Part shown: piece by piece, positions 47,405-59,288 of the stretch | How the letters are laid out: each line of letters opens with the position of its first letter | Numbering within the stretch: position 1 is the first letter of the stretch | DNA from: Astrocystis sublimbata | Lineage: Eukaryota > Ascomycota > Sordariomycetes > Xylariales > Xylariaceae | Length of the DNA: 64,000 nucleotides | NCBI GenBank assembly: GCA_022453515.1 | Contig: JAJNNY010000040.1 | Coordinates: 124,001-188,000 of the forward strand | Direction: 5' to 3' | Program-made: the position numbers and the translations under genes | Notes under the pieces: generated by a model | The model's database searches: none | What the model was told of the DNA's origin: nothing | The model's input: the letters and a program-made list of their open reading frames with translations, nothing else

Positions 47405-50107
47405 TGTGGAGGATGATGATGATGATGACGGTTAGGTATGGGATATGGCGGTAACTCGCGAGGTTGCAAATAGATGGACGGGTTTGCAGTGGAGCAAGGT
47501 GTCGATGTTGGCGCGATGAAAAAGTGTGGGTGGGTGGGATCGGAATCGAATCGGTGTGGTGATAATCAGGGTGGTTTCTGGGTTGCGAGCGTGACGGAGA
47601 ATGTTTGCGCGTCGGAAGGCGGCGAAAATGTTTTGTTGTGGTGTTTTGGGCGGGAAGCGTCGAGCTTGTCTCCCCCAAACGCAAAAAGCCAGAGCTGGAA
47701 AATGGAGAGGCGGCGCAAAAATTGCGTACGGGACGGGCAATGCTGGGCAGCGCGGCCGCTGCAGCGTCGCTGGAGCGGCGGTAAAGCAGGCAGACACGCA
47801 GTGTAGCGGGCGCTATTGCCCGGGGATGTGGGCTATGTGGGCGAGGGTGGGCTCCAGTTAGCGAACAGCCAGGCTGCTGGCAGGCGGGTCGACTGCACTG
47901 TCCTAGAGCTCGCGGGGGGGCGCCCACTGCTGAAGGTTCGCAGTGCAGCACTGGGCCTGGGTAGGAGGGACCTGGGGCGAGCTGGGGCAGTGAATAGGTG
48001 CTCTAGCTGGGCACTGACGTACCACTGCTGGGAGCTTCCCCGAGCTGGGGGTCGATCAGGCGTCACCTCCAGGGCTCTCAGGAACTGGACCCCGCATCCG
48101 CTGGAATGGCTAGACAACGCTAGACCGCATCGGGTGGCGCCGGTAAAACGCCGGGCGGGAGAAGGCCATCATCGCATCTCGGAGGGGAGTCGTGATATGG
48201 ACAGCTGCGACGGTGCTGTTCGAGAGCAGGCGCAAGCTGGCCAGAAACTCTTCGAAGCTTCCGAAGTTGGACGAGAAGATAGAGAGATGGTATACTTACC
48301 CCTTGGGACTTTGGCTTGGAGACTGGCACGCCTCGAGTGTCTCTTGACACCAGATAGCATGATGGTGCTGAGCATGCCACTGGGGGCGCATGTTTTACCT
48401 GTGCTTCAACCAGCCAGCACACCAGACCCAGCGACATCTGCTGCTCTGGCTTGAGAGATGTGAAGTTGCTGAGGTCTGCACATCTTGGCTGTTACCAAAA
48501 ACAAGTAGTGGCATGAGCCTCAAAGGGGGGTTGTCTGATAGACAAGCCTGACGTTGAAGTTGTCGCTGCGAGGGTCAAACTGCCGCCAGCGACCCCAAAT
48601 CAAGGAGAGCGGACCGAGCCACATCCGTCACCCAGCCTAGCATAGGTGTGTGGCTAGTGTTGCGCGGGTGTTGCGCACCGCCACATTTGATCAAGATAAG
48701 ATAAGGGACTTGAGCGCTTGGGTGGGAACTGTGGGAATCTGGGGTAAAGCCCATACTTGGAACCTCGAACTTTCTCAATTCGTGATCACTGATACTTTTC
48801 ATTTCCTCCATTTACGATTGAGATGGGCTAACCTTTGACTTTCACTTCTACCGCCCGGTGAACTGCGCATATTGCGCTCGAATGTCGCTTTCTCAAATCA
48901 ATGGCCATGGTGCGACTAGGGTTCCCCTTCGTCACACTTTGCTTGATCTTACAGATACCATAAACGTCGGTCATAAGTAACACAAATATGGACGCGCTAT
49001 TGGCGAACGTGATTGGCCTCACATATAAAACCAAAGACATCTCCGGGCCATGATGACATGGACTGTTAACCTCTTGCAATCCAGTTGCAGATGCACGAAC
49101 ATTGATCGTAACTGGGCATTCAAGCTGAGCTGTACGTACTTCCAAGTTGCAGAGGAGCAAATTAAATCCGGATCGCTTACCTTACCTCTCATCCACATCC
49201 AGCAATCTCTATCATAGACCATGACTCTGGGGTACAGGATAAGCTTAGGTCGCATTTCTTACCTCGCCAGAAGCCATTGCCTTAGCTTAGGTACCCGCGA
49301 GTGGAGAGCTGGCATAGTTCATGTGATAGAACCGGTGGCGCCGACTAGCCACATACCATTTTGATCTAGACCATGGGCGCCCTTCCGATGAGATGAACCC
49401 AGATCAAGCCATCAATCAGGGCTATTTTCAGGTCGCCTCGTCCAGAGTTCATCCAACATGGTCAAATTGTTTGCTACTTCAAAACTCGTGTTTCTATGTA
49501 TATGTGATGCAGATAAGCATTACATCATCAGTCCAACGTAGCTCAATAGGCTACTACATGTAGAGATGACACTAACACCAACGTCTGTCTCTGTACGCAT
49601 ACGATGTCGCATTGCAGTAGCTTGCGTCCATTGGGACCTGTGTCGCCCAAAGTGTGTCCGTCGATCGACGAACCAACCTCATTCCCGGCAGACTACGTCC
49701 GGAACGAACCTAGCACCACGAACTACAGGCACGAGCTTTTCTGCTTTCTGCCGCGCTATCTAGCCTGACATCCAGTTTTAAACATGCGCGCGCGCTCGCT
49801 CGCTCGCTTACCTTGGAGGAGGAGCGCGCAATACGAGGTTATGTCTTGCCGAGGCTTGTAAGAGTGTAATAGTGTATATAAACATTGGCAAGATCGTCGA
49901 CGTCGCGTAGCAGTACAAATACACCTTCCGTTCGGCGCTCCTCCAGCTCTCACACTCATACTCTTATCTCACGATAACTTCACACATAAAGTCACACATA
50001 AAGTCACACATAAACATACACATAAAGATACGCAGACACACACTTATACCCACGCACTCACGTACACATACAAATACACCCACGCGACAACCCGCACCTC
50101 TCCCAAA
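47405..50107. other. Intergenic region, no supportable gene
   Basis: 2.7 kb between divergent H2A.Z and the secreted-protein gene. Open frames up to about 200 codons (47340-47951 minus, 47816-48454 plus) overlap each other and show no family features. The right end holds a CGCTCGCT run (49793-49808). Confidence 0.5.
49981..50016 (+). repeat. Tandem 12-bp repeat in 5' leader
   Basis: Three copies of a CACACATAAAGT unit (the third diverges in its last two bases), about 100 bp upstream of the secreted-protein ATG and probably within its 5' UTR. Confidence 0.75.
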
Positions 50108-50794
50108 ATGAAGCAAACCCTCCTCCCCACCCTCGCGCTCCTCGCCACGAGCGCCCTCGCGCAAGGCACCAGCTCCCCCTGCCCCTACAACTACCCCGCC
50201 GAGCTAAACACCACAACATCCCACAGCGGATTAATCCTCACAATCGCCTCCAACAACCCCGCCACCTCAAACCGGGCCCTGCAGTTACGCCCCAACCCAT
50301 CTTCCCCTGGCCTTTTTTTCGTCGGCATCGACGCGTCTTCCCCCGTCTTACTCTCAAACTTCGCGTCCGGCGCCTGGAAAGCGCAAGCAAGAGATATCAG
50401 CAACCAGCTCTACGACCTGGGCCCCACGGCGTATCTCGATTTACGCGACACGACGAATGGGACGGAGAGGTTTACGGTTGGTTTCGGGAATGCTACAGGG
50501 GAGGTAGAGAAGGAGTGGAATTTACTGGGCGCGAGCGAGACGGGGGGGTATGGTGTTTATCATAATACGCCGCTGGAGACGGTTAATGGCTTTGTGTTGT
50601 GCAAGGCGGATAACTGCAAAGGAAAGGGAAAGGGGAAGGGGAAGGGGGAGTGGTACCAGTTGTTCTACTACAACTATAAGAACGAGCCCGCGGAGTTTCC
50701 GGAGTGCGAGTTTGTTGGTGTTGAGACGACGGTCGCGGCGAGGATTTATAATGGCGAGTGCGATATTGGGGGCGAGGTTGCTGGGGAGGCGTGA
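50108..50794 (+). CDS. Secreted protein of unknown function, 228 aa
   Basis: Single exon. An N-terminal signal peptide (MKQTLLPTLALLATSALAQ) precedes a moderately sized domain with beta-rich character (LQLRPNPSSPGLFFVGID, GPTAYLDLRDTTNGTERFTVGFGN), three N-glycosylation sequons and four to five cysteines in the mature part. Near residue 170 is a (GK)n repeat, KGKGKGKGKG, an expandable insert inside an otherwise structured region. No enzyme motif is recognised. It resembles small secreted ascomycete proteins of uncharacterised DUF families, but I cannot assign one with confidence. Possible role outside the cell is inferred from secretion only. Confidence 0.8.
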   Translation: MKQTLLPTLALLATSALAQGTSSPCPYNYPAELNTTTSHSGLILTIASNNPATSNRALQLRPNPSSPGLFFVGIDASSPVLLSNFASGAWKAQARDISNQLYDLGPTAYLDLRDTTNGTERFTVGFGNATGEVEKEWNLLGASETGGYGVYHNTPLETVNGFVLCKADNCKGKGKGKGKGEWYQLFYYNYKNEPAEFPECEFVGVETTVAARIYNGECDIGGEVAGEA

Positions 50795-50831
50795 GTGAGT
50801 AGGTAAGTGAGTGAGTACCTATCTCAGTGTG

Positions 50832-50889
50832 CATGGATGGATGGATGGATGGATGGATGAGATGGGATGGGATGGGATGGGATAGGATA
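50832..50889. repeat. (GGAT)n/(GGGAT)n microsatellite
   Basis: Tetranucleotide ATGG units pass into GGGAT pentanucleotide units, in the 3' region of the secreted-protein gene. Confidence 0.9.
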
Positions 50890-51284
50890 GGGCGGCTGGG
50901 CTATAATTATTAATCTTAATGGTTGGCGGAATGATGAGTTTCATGAATGCAACTTCACAACTTTGAAGTTCCCACTGGATTGGATTATATACTACGTGTT
51001 TTGTTAAATGCGACGTCGGTAAATGTTTGACGAGAGAGATTCCACTGCTAGTATGCGATCTGTGTGACACCAAGTGTAGATGAGCCAGTAATATGCCAAC
51101 ATTAAACTGACTTATCAGCTTTCGCATACGTCGCAAGGACTGACTGCCTACTTGAATAGCAAGTATATCCTGTTCACGGCCAGTGTCAGGAGCAAATGGG
51201 TTCAGTCATGAAGCGCCAGTCAAATAGATCACTCGCTTCGTCTTACGACATGATATATATTACCACCTTAGATTGACTTCATCT

Positions 51285-51307
51285 TATATATATATATATA
51301 TATATAT
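51285..51307. repeat. (TA)n microsatellite
   Basis: About eleven uninterrupted TA units in intergenic DNA. Confidence 0.9.
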
Positions 51308-54300
51308 GCCGATGAGACGATCCGTTCATCGTGTTCTTATACGTACAATTGGCTGGATATCCCACATCAAGTACCTAGGGAGTCCTTTTCACGTCATTCT
51401 TTTTGCTACCTCAAATCACCAAGCCAGGTAATTGCGGCAATACATACAACAATTTCATCCACAACGACCCAGGCATATTCATGTTCAGCTCCAATAGTAA
51501 TACCAGCCTAGATGTGATGTGAGACAAAACACAATATGCATACATGCATATGCATGCAAGTACCCAGCTCAGCGCATGCGAACTGCCCGTACCCGTCGGT
51601 GCAAACAAACGCGAATTAGAAAAAAAGTGAGCCAGTTATTGTACGTCCAGCCAGCACCCCCTGCTAGCACCCGGCTCACTTGTTTTTTTAACTCTGCCTC
51701 GGCAGTCACCTATAGTTGTCACGGCAGCCGGGGCGGGAAGCAGCAGGTTCGAGGGCGGGTTTCTTTTAGTGTCACTAGATAGATGCATATGCATGTATGT
51801 CTGTATTCAGCTACTGTATATGAGAGAAGCAAACAGTGTCCGCTGTCAGTGTCTCATTCATATCGGGTGTGTCACATAAGTAAAGTAAGTAAGTACCTAG
51901 GTAGATATGTAGTATAAATTAACGAATGAGTGGACGATACCTATTGTACCGTATCGCAGTCCGAGGCCAGAGACATGCATGCATATATATAAGCATGAGA
52001 GGGCGTATTGATAATTGACCTTCGATTTCTTTTGACCAATGGAGCAGGAACATCATTATGAGTTCCCTTCGATCGTGTTATTGATGACTGGAGAAAGTCT
52101 CACATTGGGGAACATGGTCTCTCTAGGTTTGCGTAGATACCACTTGATGCTTAACCCCAATTCCTTGCTTTTGGTTCGCATTCGGGTGTCGTTGGACGTC
52201 TACTTATTCTTTGCGGGCTGAAACATAAGACGAGAGGTGAGTGAGTTAGAATCGCACCGTACCGAATGGAGACTCGGCCTACAGATGCGCACATGCATGG
52301 AGACACGGAGCTTCTCATAGCCCGTCCCAATGTCATGGGTGACAGCGGTAGATGCGGCCATGTTACTAATCAACATGGTGTTCTGCAGAAAAATACAGCG
52401 CCATGACGGGTGAGTGGTTGAGACGTCGTGAGTGTGTTTTTTAATTGCTAAAACAGCGCTCAGCGGCGATGGATTCGCGAATCGGCACTTTTAGGCACGT
52501 GCACTTGCTTGGCTTACCTTTTGGCGCGTTGCGGATCGACAGGTTATGAGATTCGATGACATCTATACTATTTAGCGTATCCAGACACAGGTAGGTAGTT
52601 CGCCGAGTTCAGCTACTGGTCAGGTGTTCTGGTCATTGACCGAGGGCGAAAAACGCAACGTTGAGGCGATGCAAGCAAGACCTTTCGGGATTTGATCAGA
52701 GATGCGATGAGACATTAGATGCTGTAAGTAGAGATCGAAAAGGAGCATCTGAGAACTGTTTGGATGGAAAAGGGGTTGATTGGCAACTCTCGGGCCAGTT
52801 AGTTTAAGTCCAATGAAAATCAAGTTCAGGGTCTCATGAAGATGATTGGTTTCCAAGACAACACTCCTTTTGATGACGAGCGGGCTTGCAATGGAGCGCG
52901 ATTCTCGAGGCCCAGTGCGCTACGTAAGGGGTACTTTTGCACTTGTACTTACGCGAAGCGTTAGGGTGGAAGGGTCCGATTCTTTGGTAGGAATGACATA
53001 AGTGTACTTACCTACGATTACAGGCTACATTCAGCCGTAACTTGTAAGGCTCATGCACGGTTTGATTGAGCGGTTCCACTAGGACGAGCAGTAGATCAGG
53101 TTCGAGGAAGCTACTGCAGCGTCTGGCATCCAACCAGCGTCGGGTACAGAGTAGCAGTTCTAATACGTTTGGTAAGGAGATGTTATGACTGCCTACCGAG
53201 TGTAACTTGAAAGAGACATGTGCGCCGCAGGTAATACCGTGCTGCTGGGTCGGTTCCATCTTGGCGGGGGGCCAGATGGGGAGGCCATCATCGGGTCGCA
53301 TTTGGGGTCCGGCGACACATGGCTGAAGGGGACAGACAATGCCACCCTGGTCAGGTAACCGTCCAAGGATTGGTGGAACTGTTCATCATTCCTCGAAGTC
53401 ATCAAAGTCATCTGACTTGGACACCAGTCGCGAGGTAGCACTCCGATTGGATTCGCTATTGTTATCGTGACATGGTGAGAAAGAAACGGAATTTTGGGTG
53501 CAGATTGCATATTTGCTCATGCTCGTTGTGATTACGTGTTGCATGCGTCGATCGTTGGCTCGTGATCTGTCAAATGATGAACCGCAGTTGGACCTCGATC
53601 AACTTGACGTGGCAACTCAGCAACACGAGAAATAATGAAGTTGGAGGAGAAGCAGAGGGAATTATTATAATTGTTGATTGCATCTCTCCTTATACACACA
53701 CAGCACGGGCATCCGTCACAGACAAAATCCCGTGTGCTGTCGTTGTATGTACGTAGTTCAAAAAGCCAACAAGCATCGAGAGAACTTGGTCTGAACTGCA
53801 CGCTCGAGTTTGCATAAATAGTTGGGTGGCAGACCCTTGATGCCTTGGTCAGCAGGATGCAATGCTTTCCGCTGGTGGCACATGATGATAAACCACACAC
53901 AAGTAAAACCCGCATAGGCAGCAGTGATAGATGACGGAATAAGTCGACTCAATTTGTCTCAGACTCAGTCGTTGATTTGCCATTGGGAATTTATTGTTGA
54001 CCTCATGTGTCTGAAGCGTGCACCTGGCCATGGAATTGCCTGTCTTACCTCCATATATATGTGTGGGACTGGCACATATTGGGTCGTCCAACAGAAGGGA
54101 TTGACTCGGACAGCATACGATTGTACGTACTCGTATGTAGATGGATGTGGTGTATTCGTATTGAAGGTTAGCTTAGGTTTGCAGATGGTTGCCGTGGCCG
54201 CGGCGGGTGAGCAATTTAGGTGGCATAAAATGGAAGCAACGCTTGTTTCGAAACTTGCAGGTGCAACTGCATTCGGAACACAGTGTGTGTATTGGGACGG

Positions 54301-57282
54301 AGTTGTTCATGCAGGGGCAGCCTTCATGTTTGGTTTGCAGATACCGCCTCCAGCCCCGACCTGTAGGAGCCCCCCTGCGTTGTATACCGCCAGTACTTTA
54401 GGCGTAATAGTGGCGGGAAGCGGGTGTCTTTTGAGACTTCCAAGTAAGCACAGTGCTCGCAAGCATCCACGGAATCAATGATTTGGTAAGTGCGCCGCTG
54501 GTCGAGCTGAACCCTTCAACGGAAGCTTATGCCCCCGAGGGCCCCCAAGTCAAATGTCCCCGCCGTTGGCATGGCAGCCCGGCCAGCAAACTGGACGATA
54601 TCATCACACTTATGGCTCCCACTATCATCACCAGATTCACCACACAACGATCGCTCTCAATGCAGCATTGGATATGATCAGATGGGGATCGCAATGTGCC
54701 AGAATTCTCATGTATGGCTGTTATCGGTATCCAGACACGCCAGGTACCGTTACCCGTGACATTGGGACGCGTAACCTTGTACGGGATAGATGGCTTCAAG
54801 GTTGGAGGGATGAGCCGTTGGTTATCCATTTATACATCCGCCCCCCTCTAACTTTCCTTTTCACTAAGGTTGCTTGGTCGTTCTCATGCTTTCGAGGCGT
54901 GCATCTAGCGAGGTCCACGTGTTCTGCAAAGCAGTCTGCAGGCTTCACCGACGGAACTTGGAAAGACAACGTTTATCATCGAAATGGTAAATATTTCAAC
55001 CTTGAAGTCTCGAGGCGCACGGTGTTTTATTGACGTACCTAGGTACTATATGTACGGCCTGCAGCTCCGCTCCCGGCTGACCCGGCTAACGCTAATGCTC
55101 CCGGACTAAACTCAATTCACATTAGACGCGACCGCGTTACCTCCACGCTGCCAATTACCTAGGTATCTCACCGACAACAGTCGGGACAATCTCTCCTCGC
55201 CGTGGCGGCATAACAACGCCTGAGCAGCCCCCCATGATCCCCTGAAGCCATACCACACCTCACCCACCCTATTGGCAAGCAATAGTTTGGTCTGGTTGTC
55301 TTGCCAGCGCTCGACCGCTGCACATTATCGCCAACAAGCGCATTGATTTATTTCATCACCCACAACTGATGGATTGAGTTCCCACATCTCGAAGCTTTAC
55401 ACGATAGGCTTGATTGGAGAATGAGTTTTTACAGGAAGTAACTCTTGCAAACTGCTAATTTTTCTTGTATAATTGGTTCTACACCAGCCAAGCAACCAGG
55501 CTCGCCAGAGACGCTTAATGCTGAAGCTCGAGGAGCGGGCCGCCTTCGCCACTGAATACCTTTGTCCAACATCATGGCATTGCACTGACAGATACCCCAG
55601 CTACGACACCTTGCACAGTGACTGGTTGGGTTACTCAACGAGGTTCCTCTTGATGGCCAAGTCCCTTGAAAAGGAGAAGGGGTTGGAACAACGAAAGAAG
55701 GCAACATAGTAGTTGTGCATGGGTAGCGCCAGGCTGCCACCACCAACTCACAAGCACCATCGGCTTTTCACTTGGACTTACAACATTGAAGCTGGAGTCT
55801 GCCTACCTAGGGACCTAATCTGATGAACCTGGCACGGTGTGTAGATTCCGATCTGAACGGTACCTATGTGGCAACCAATACAGGCAAGGTAAGTTGGTGG
55901 ACAGCTAATCCCCGTTGGCGTCTGGCTTAGCCGCTATTTTATTTTTTTTCTCCTAACCCGTTCTCTCCCATGTTGCAGCATCTTCACCCGTTCAGCGTCC
56001 CGCTCCCACGCAAACCCATCTCCTAGTGCGGTGCTTGTCGAGCCTGTGCTCCCATCCTCGCCATCCATCTTCTGTCGTTCCCCTGTCGAGGCCTGTCACG
56101 GCGACCTCCCCGCTACCTGGTCTCTGCCTTTCAGCTAAAAACAACCGTAGGTAGCGTAACGTACTTCTCCACACTCCGAGCCAGCCAAAACAAGAAGCCA
56201 GGCCAAAGGGTCTGTCACTCGAGTGCAGCAAGCAAATTTTGACCTGTGGGCTTGCGCTTCCGCTGGCTGCTCTTTGATTTAATAATTATCGTCGTCGTCT
56301 GTTGGAAGGGGGCGCCTCCTCCTCGTTTGCTTCCCCGTGCAACATAACACCACCAAACCAACGTATTACCAACACATAACCTAATCTCGCAGGCTCCCCT
56401 CCCGAGTCACGAGCCCTCCCATTCTCTCCTTACTCATCCATCCATATCCTCGTGCAAATTCAAGGTTCTCTCTCCCGCCCTCTCCCGAGTCACCGCTCCC
56501 TCCACCTTAAATCCATCTCCCGCTTGCATCGGCTTGTACATACTGATTGCATCCATCGTTGCCTGCGTGTTCTGTGTTTTTGTGTCGAGTGTTGTGTATC
56601 CTGTATCCTGTATCTTGTCTCCAGTATCTTGTATCCATCTGGTGTGTCCTGTAGGCTGTTGTGCCTGAACCTGGCCTGGCCTGACCCGACTGGACTGCCG
56701 TTGGCTTGGCTGACCCTGGGCCGTGATCCGCAGCGACGGCGTGATACGCACCGGAGCGTTGCTGCAACTTTCTGGCGCGCATTGCTGCATCTGACCGCCC
56801 GCCCAACCAATCTCTGCGCCTCCTGCTGCCTGACCCTCCCGTCAGCCAACCAGCCTTCTCCATCTCCATCATCATCTCCATCCCCCATACCATCCCACCA
56901 ACCTCCATTCCCTATCGACGTTCCTTGAATCGCAAGGCATCGCATCGTCGCCTGTATTGCCTTCCCCCTTGCCCAAACGGCTCGCTCTTTGTTGCGCGAC
57001 CCATCGCATAAGCTTTTGCTTCCACATTGGTGCTTAGGCTTGACAGCCTCCGACCTGTCCATTACTCATTGCATTGGAGCATTGTTAAAGCGACCTGTGT
57101 TTTCCCAAAATTTGATACTTGCAGCTGTTGTCTCAGAACTGCCGTCGACCCATCCGCGTCGCTCCGGTTCGCTCACTCTCCTTTAGATACTGTCTAGCCC
57201 CGACTAGAAAACTGCAGACCACTGGCCGCCCGCAGCAGTTGCTGCACCCACCCTTCCTTCTACTCCTCTCGACCCAATCACG

Positions 57283-59288
57283 ATGAATCGAGGAGACATG
57301 TATTACGATTATCCACCCGCGGCGGCGCGCTCACCGGGGCCGATGAGGCAGGGATACGCCACCGTGGGAGTGCCGTCGGGACTGGGCGGAGGCCGGCAGG
57401 GTCAGTCACGACCCTTGGAGTCCCACGGCCAGCACCTCGCCAATCCCGGCGCGTACGGTCACGACGACCGGCTTGGAGCAGCCTCGTACGAAAACCTGCA
57501 GAGATACGATCGCATGTCGCCTAGCCTGATGCATTCCGGCTACATGATGGATAACAACCAGACTTGGGGGTACAATGGGGGCATCGCCACCATGAACGGC
57601 CCCATAAACGGCAACGGCCGTCTCGGTGGGAGAGCCTCCAACAGGCGTGCAGCGCTACCATCGGTTAGTCATTGCCAGTCTATCCTCGTTCTCTTCTTAC
57701 TCTGCCCAAGAAGACGTCACTAACCATCCATGCCTGGTCAGACCTGGACTGACCAGACCAATGTGGGAATGCAGGGATACGACCCGGGCATGAACATGAA
57801 TGGGAGCGAACATGACCTGCAGGGCATGGGGATCGACGCCCGTGGCATGATGACAACACCTGCTTCCGCCGATGCCGAACAACTGATTCCCACCGCGATA
57901 GTTATCAAGAACATCCAGTTTCAGTGCAGGAAAGAGATTTTGCAAGGTTTGATGGTGTCGATGAACCTCCCTCAGCCCTATGCCTTCAACTATCATTTCG
58001 ACAAGGGTGTGTTCAGGGGTCTTGCCTTTGCCAACTTCTCTACTGCCGAGGACACGGCCATCGTGATTCAGAAGATGAACGGACTCGAAGTGATGGGGCG
58101 TAAACTACGGGTCGAGTACAAGAAAATGCTGCCGCAGGATGAACGCGACCGGATCGATAGGGAAAAGCGAGAGAAGCGTGGGCAGCTAGAGGAGCAGCAT
58201 CGTTCGCCTCTGCCCATTCAACAACAGAATGCTCTGCAGGCCCTCGGTGTTAGCGTGAAGTCGCAAGCGGGCAACTCACCCCTACGTATGCCCATACCCC
58301 TCTCCTGTTCTCCTTGCGTGAAAGCTGAAGAAGTTCAACCACTGACTCTTGAGACCAGGTGACGTCGATTTGAACGACCCCGCCACTCTTGAATTTTATA
58401 CACAGCTTACAATTTTCAAGAATGACCTCAGTCGCGAGGTTCACATCTTCTCTCCCGATATCGCCCCCGAGCAGCGCCGCCAGATTCACATTTTGGCTCA
58501 CAACATGGGCTTGGAGCATAGGTCCGTTGGTGAGGCTGATAGGAGGCAAATCCAAATCATGAAGCGACCAGAGAACTCGCCCCCTGTAAACACACAGAGT
58601 CAATTGGCCAATGTGTCTTGGGAAGACCATCGGCGCGGACTCAGCCGCGCCGCGACCATCGATTTCGCCGAGTCCCGCGTTGGCTCGAGTGCCTACCATA
58701 GTTTTGGCCGACAGAACCCCACCTTGGAACTTCCGGGCAGCGAGGACGGTGGCATGACCAACAACCTCCGTGCTGCCAAGAGCTTTGCCGACCTCCGGGC
58801 GCACAGTCCCAGTCCTGCGCCTTCAGGCTCTAGCTATGCTGGCCTCGGCAACGGGCTCGGCGCTCGCTACGGTGATTTTTCTCAGGCGTCGCTCACCACG
58901 CCTCCGAACCTAACACCAACCACCGTGCACAATACCGGTTCCAACACCGATTTGCTATCAGCTAGCATGAACTCACTCGGTCTTGGTTACGACTCAAACG
59001 GCTCCCACTTGCGAAGCAGGGAAACCCCGGGTGCTATCGGAAGCCAACGTCCTGGCGCCAACGGGAACAACCGCAACGTCCCGGAAAGGCAGCCTAGGGG
59101 TCCCGAATGGGGCGAAGCGGCGGCCGGCTTCTCTAGCCGTAGCCGTGGTCATATGCAAAGGAGCAGTGGTATGTGAAACCTCATGCTTTGATTCTGCCTC
59201 AAATTTTTGTTCTGGTTGCTGATTTAGACTGCAATCTGTAGACTCCTCAGATGCTGGCCGGAACTCGGGTAGCACACGATTCCATTAA
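57283..59288 (+). CDS. RRM + R3H RNA-binding protein (Pin4/Cip1-Cip2 type), 593 aa
   Basis: Probable cytoplasmic mRNA-binding regulator. Yeast Pin4 and fission-yeast Cip relatives act in checkpoint or stress-linked mRNA control; that role is family-based. Four exons: 57283-57663, 57742-58285, 58359-59168, 59242-59288 (introns 78, 73 and 73 nt). Order: disordered Gly/Met/Asn-rich N-terminus; RRM about residues 175-255 with RNP2 AIVIKNIQF and RNP1 FRGLAFANF; a charged helix (DERDRIDREKREKRGQLEEQ); then R3H about 309-372 (FYTQLTIFKNDLSREVHIFSP, then RRQIHILAHNMGLEHRSVG); and a Ser/Asn-rich tail with possible phosphosites (LSRAATID, AKSFADLRAHSPSPAP). The last exon is uncertain: acceptor 59241 gives a tail ending GSTRFH, whereas acceptor 59227 would end the protein four residues later. 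Confidence 0.92.

Larger units (their letters stand above)
50795..57282. other. 6.5-kb region without a supportable gene
   Basis: Only short, mutually overlapping frames. Contains microsatellites, the 20-bp sequence shared with 40.7 kb (51684-51703), one exact copy of the 12-bp palindrome (55035-55046) and a near-copy (51893-51904). From about 56.3 to 57.28 kb the plus strand is pyrimidine-rich and low in ATG structure, as expected for the long promoter and 5' UTR of the RRM/R3H gene. Confidence 0.5.

Noticed and set aside
47340..48454. Overlapping 203- and 212-codon frames upstream of H2A.Z
   Set aside because: Opposite-strand overlapping frames with biased composition and no domain; more likely promoter and leader sequence.
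53924..54481. 185-codon plus-strand frame
   Set aside because: No signal, domain or splice partner; neighbouring frames of similar length overlap it on both strands.
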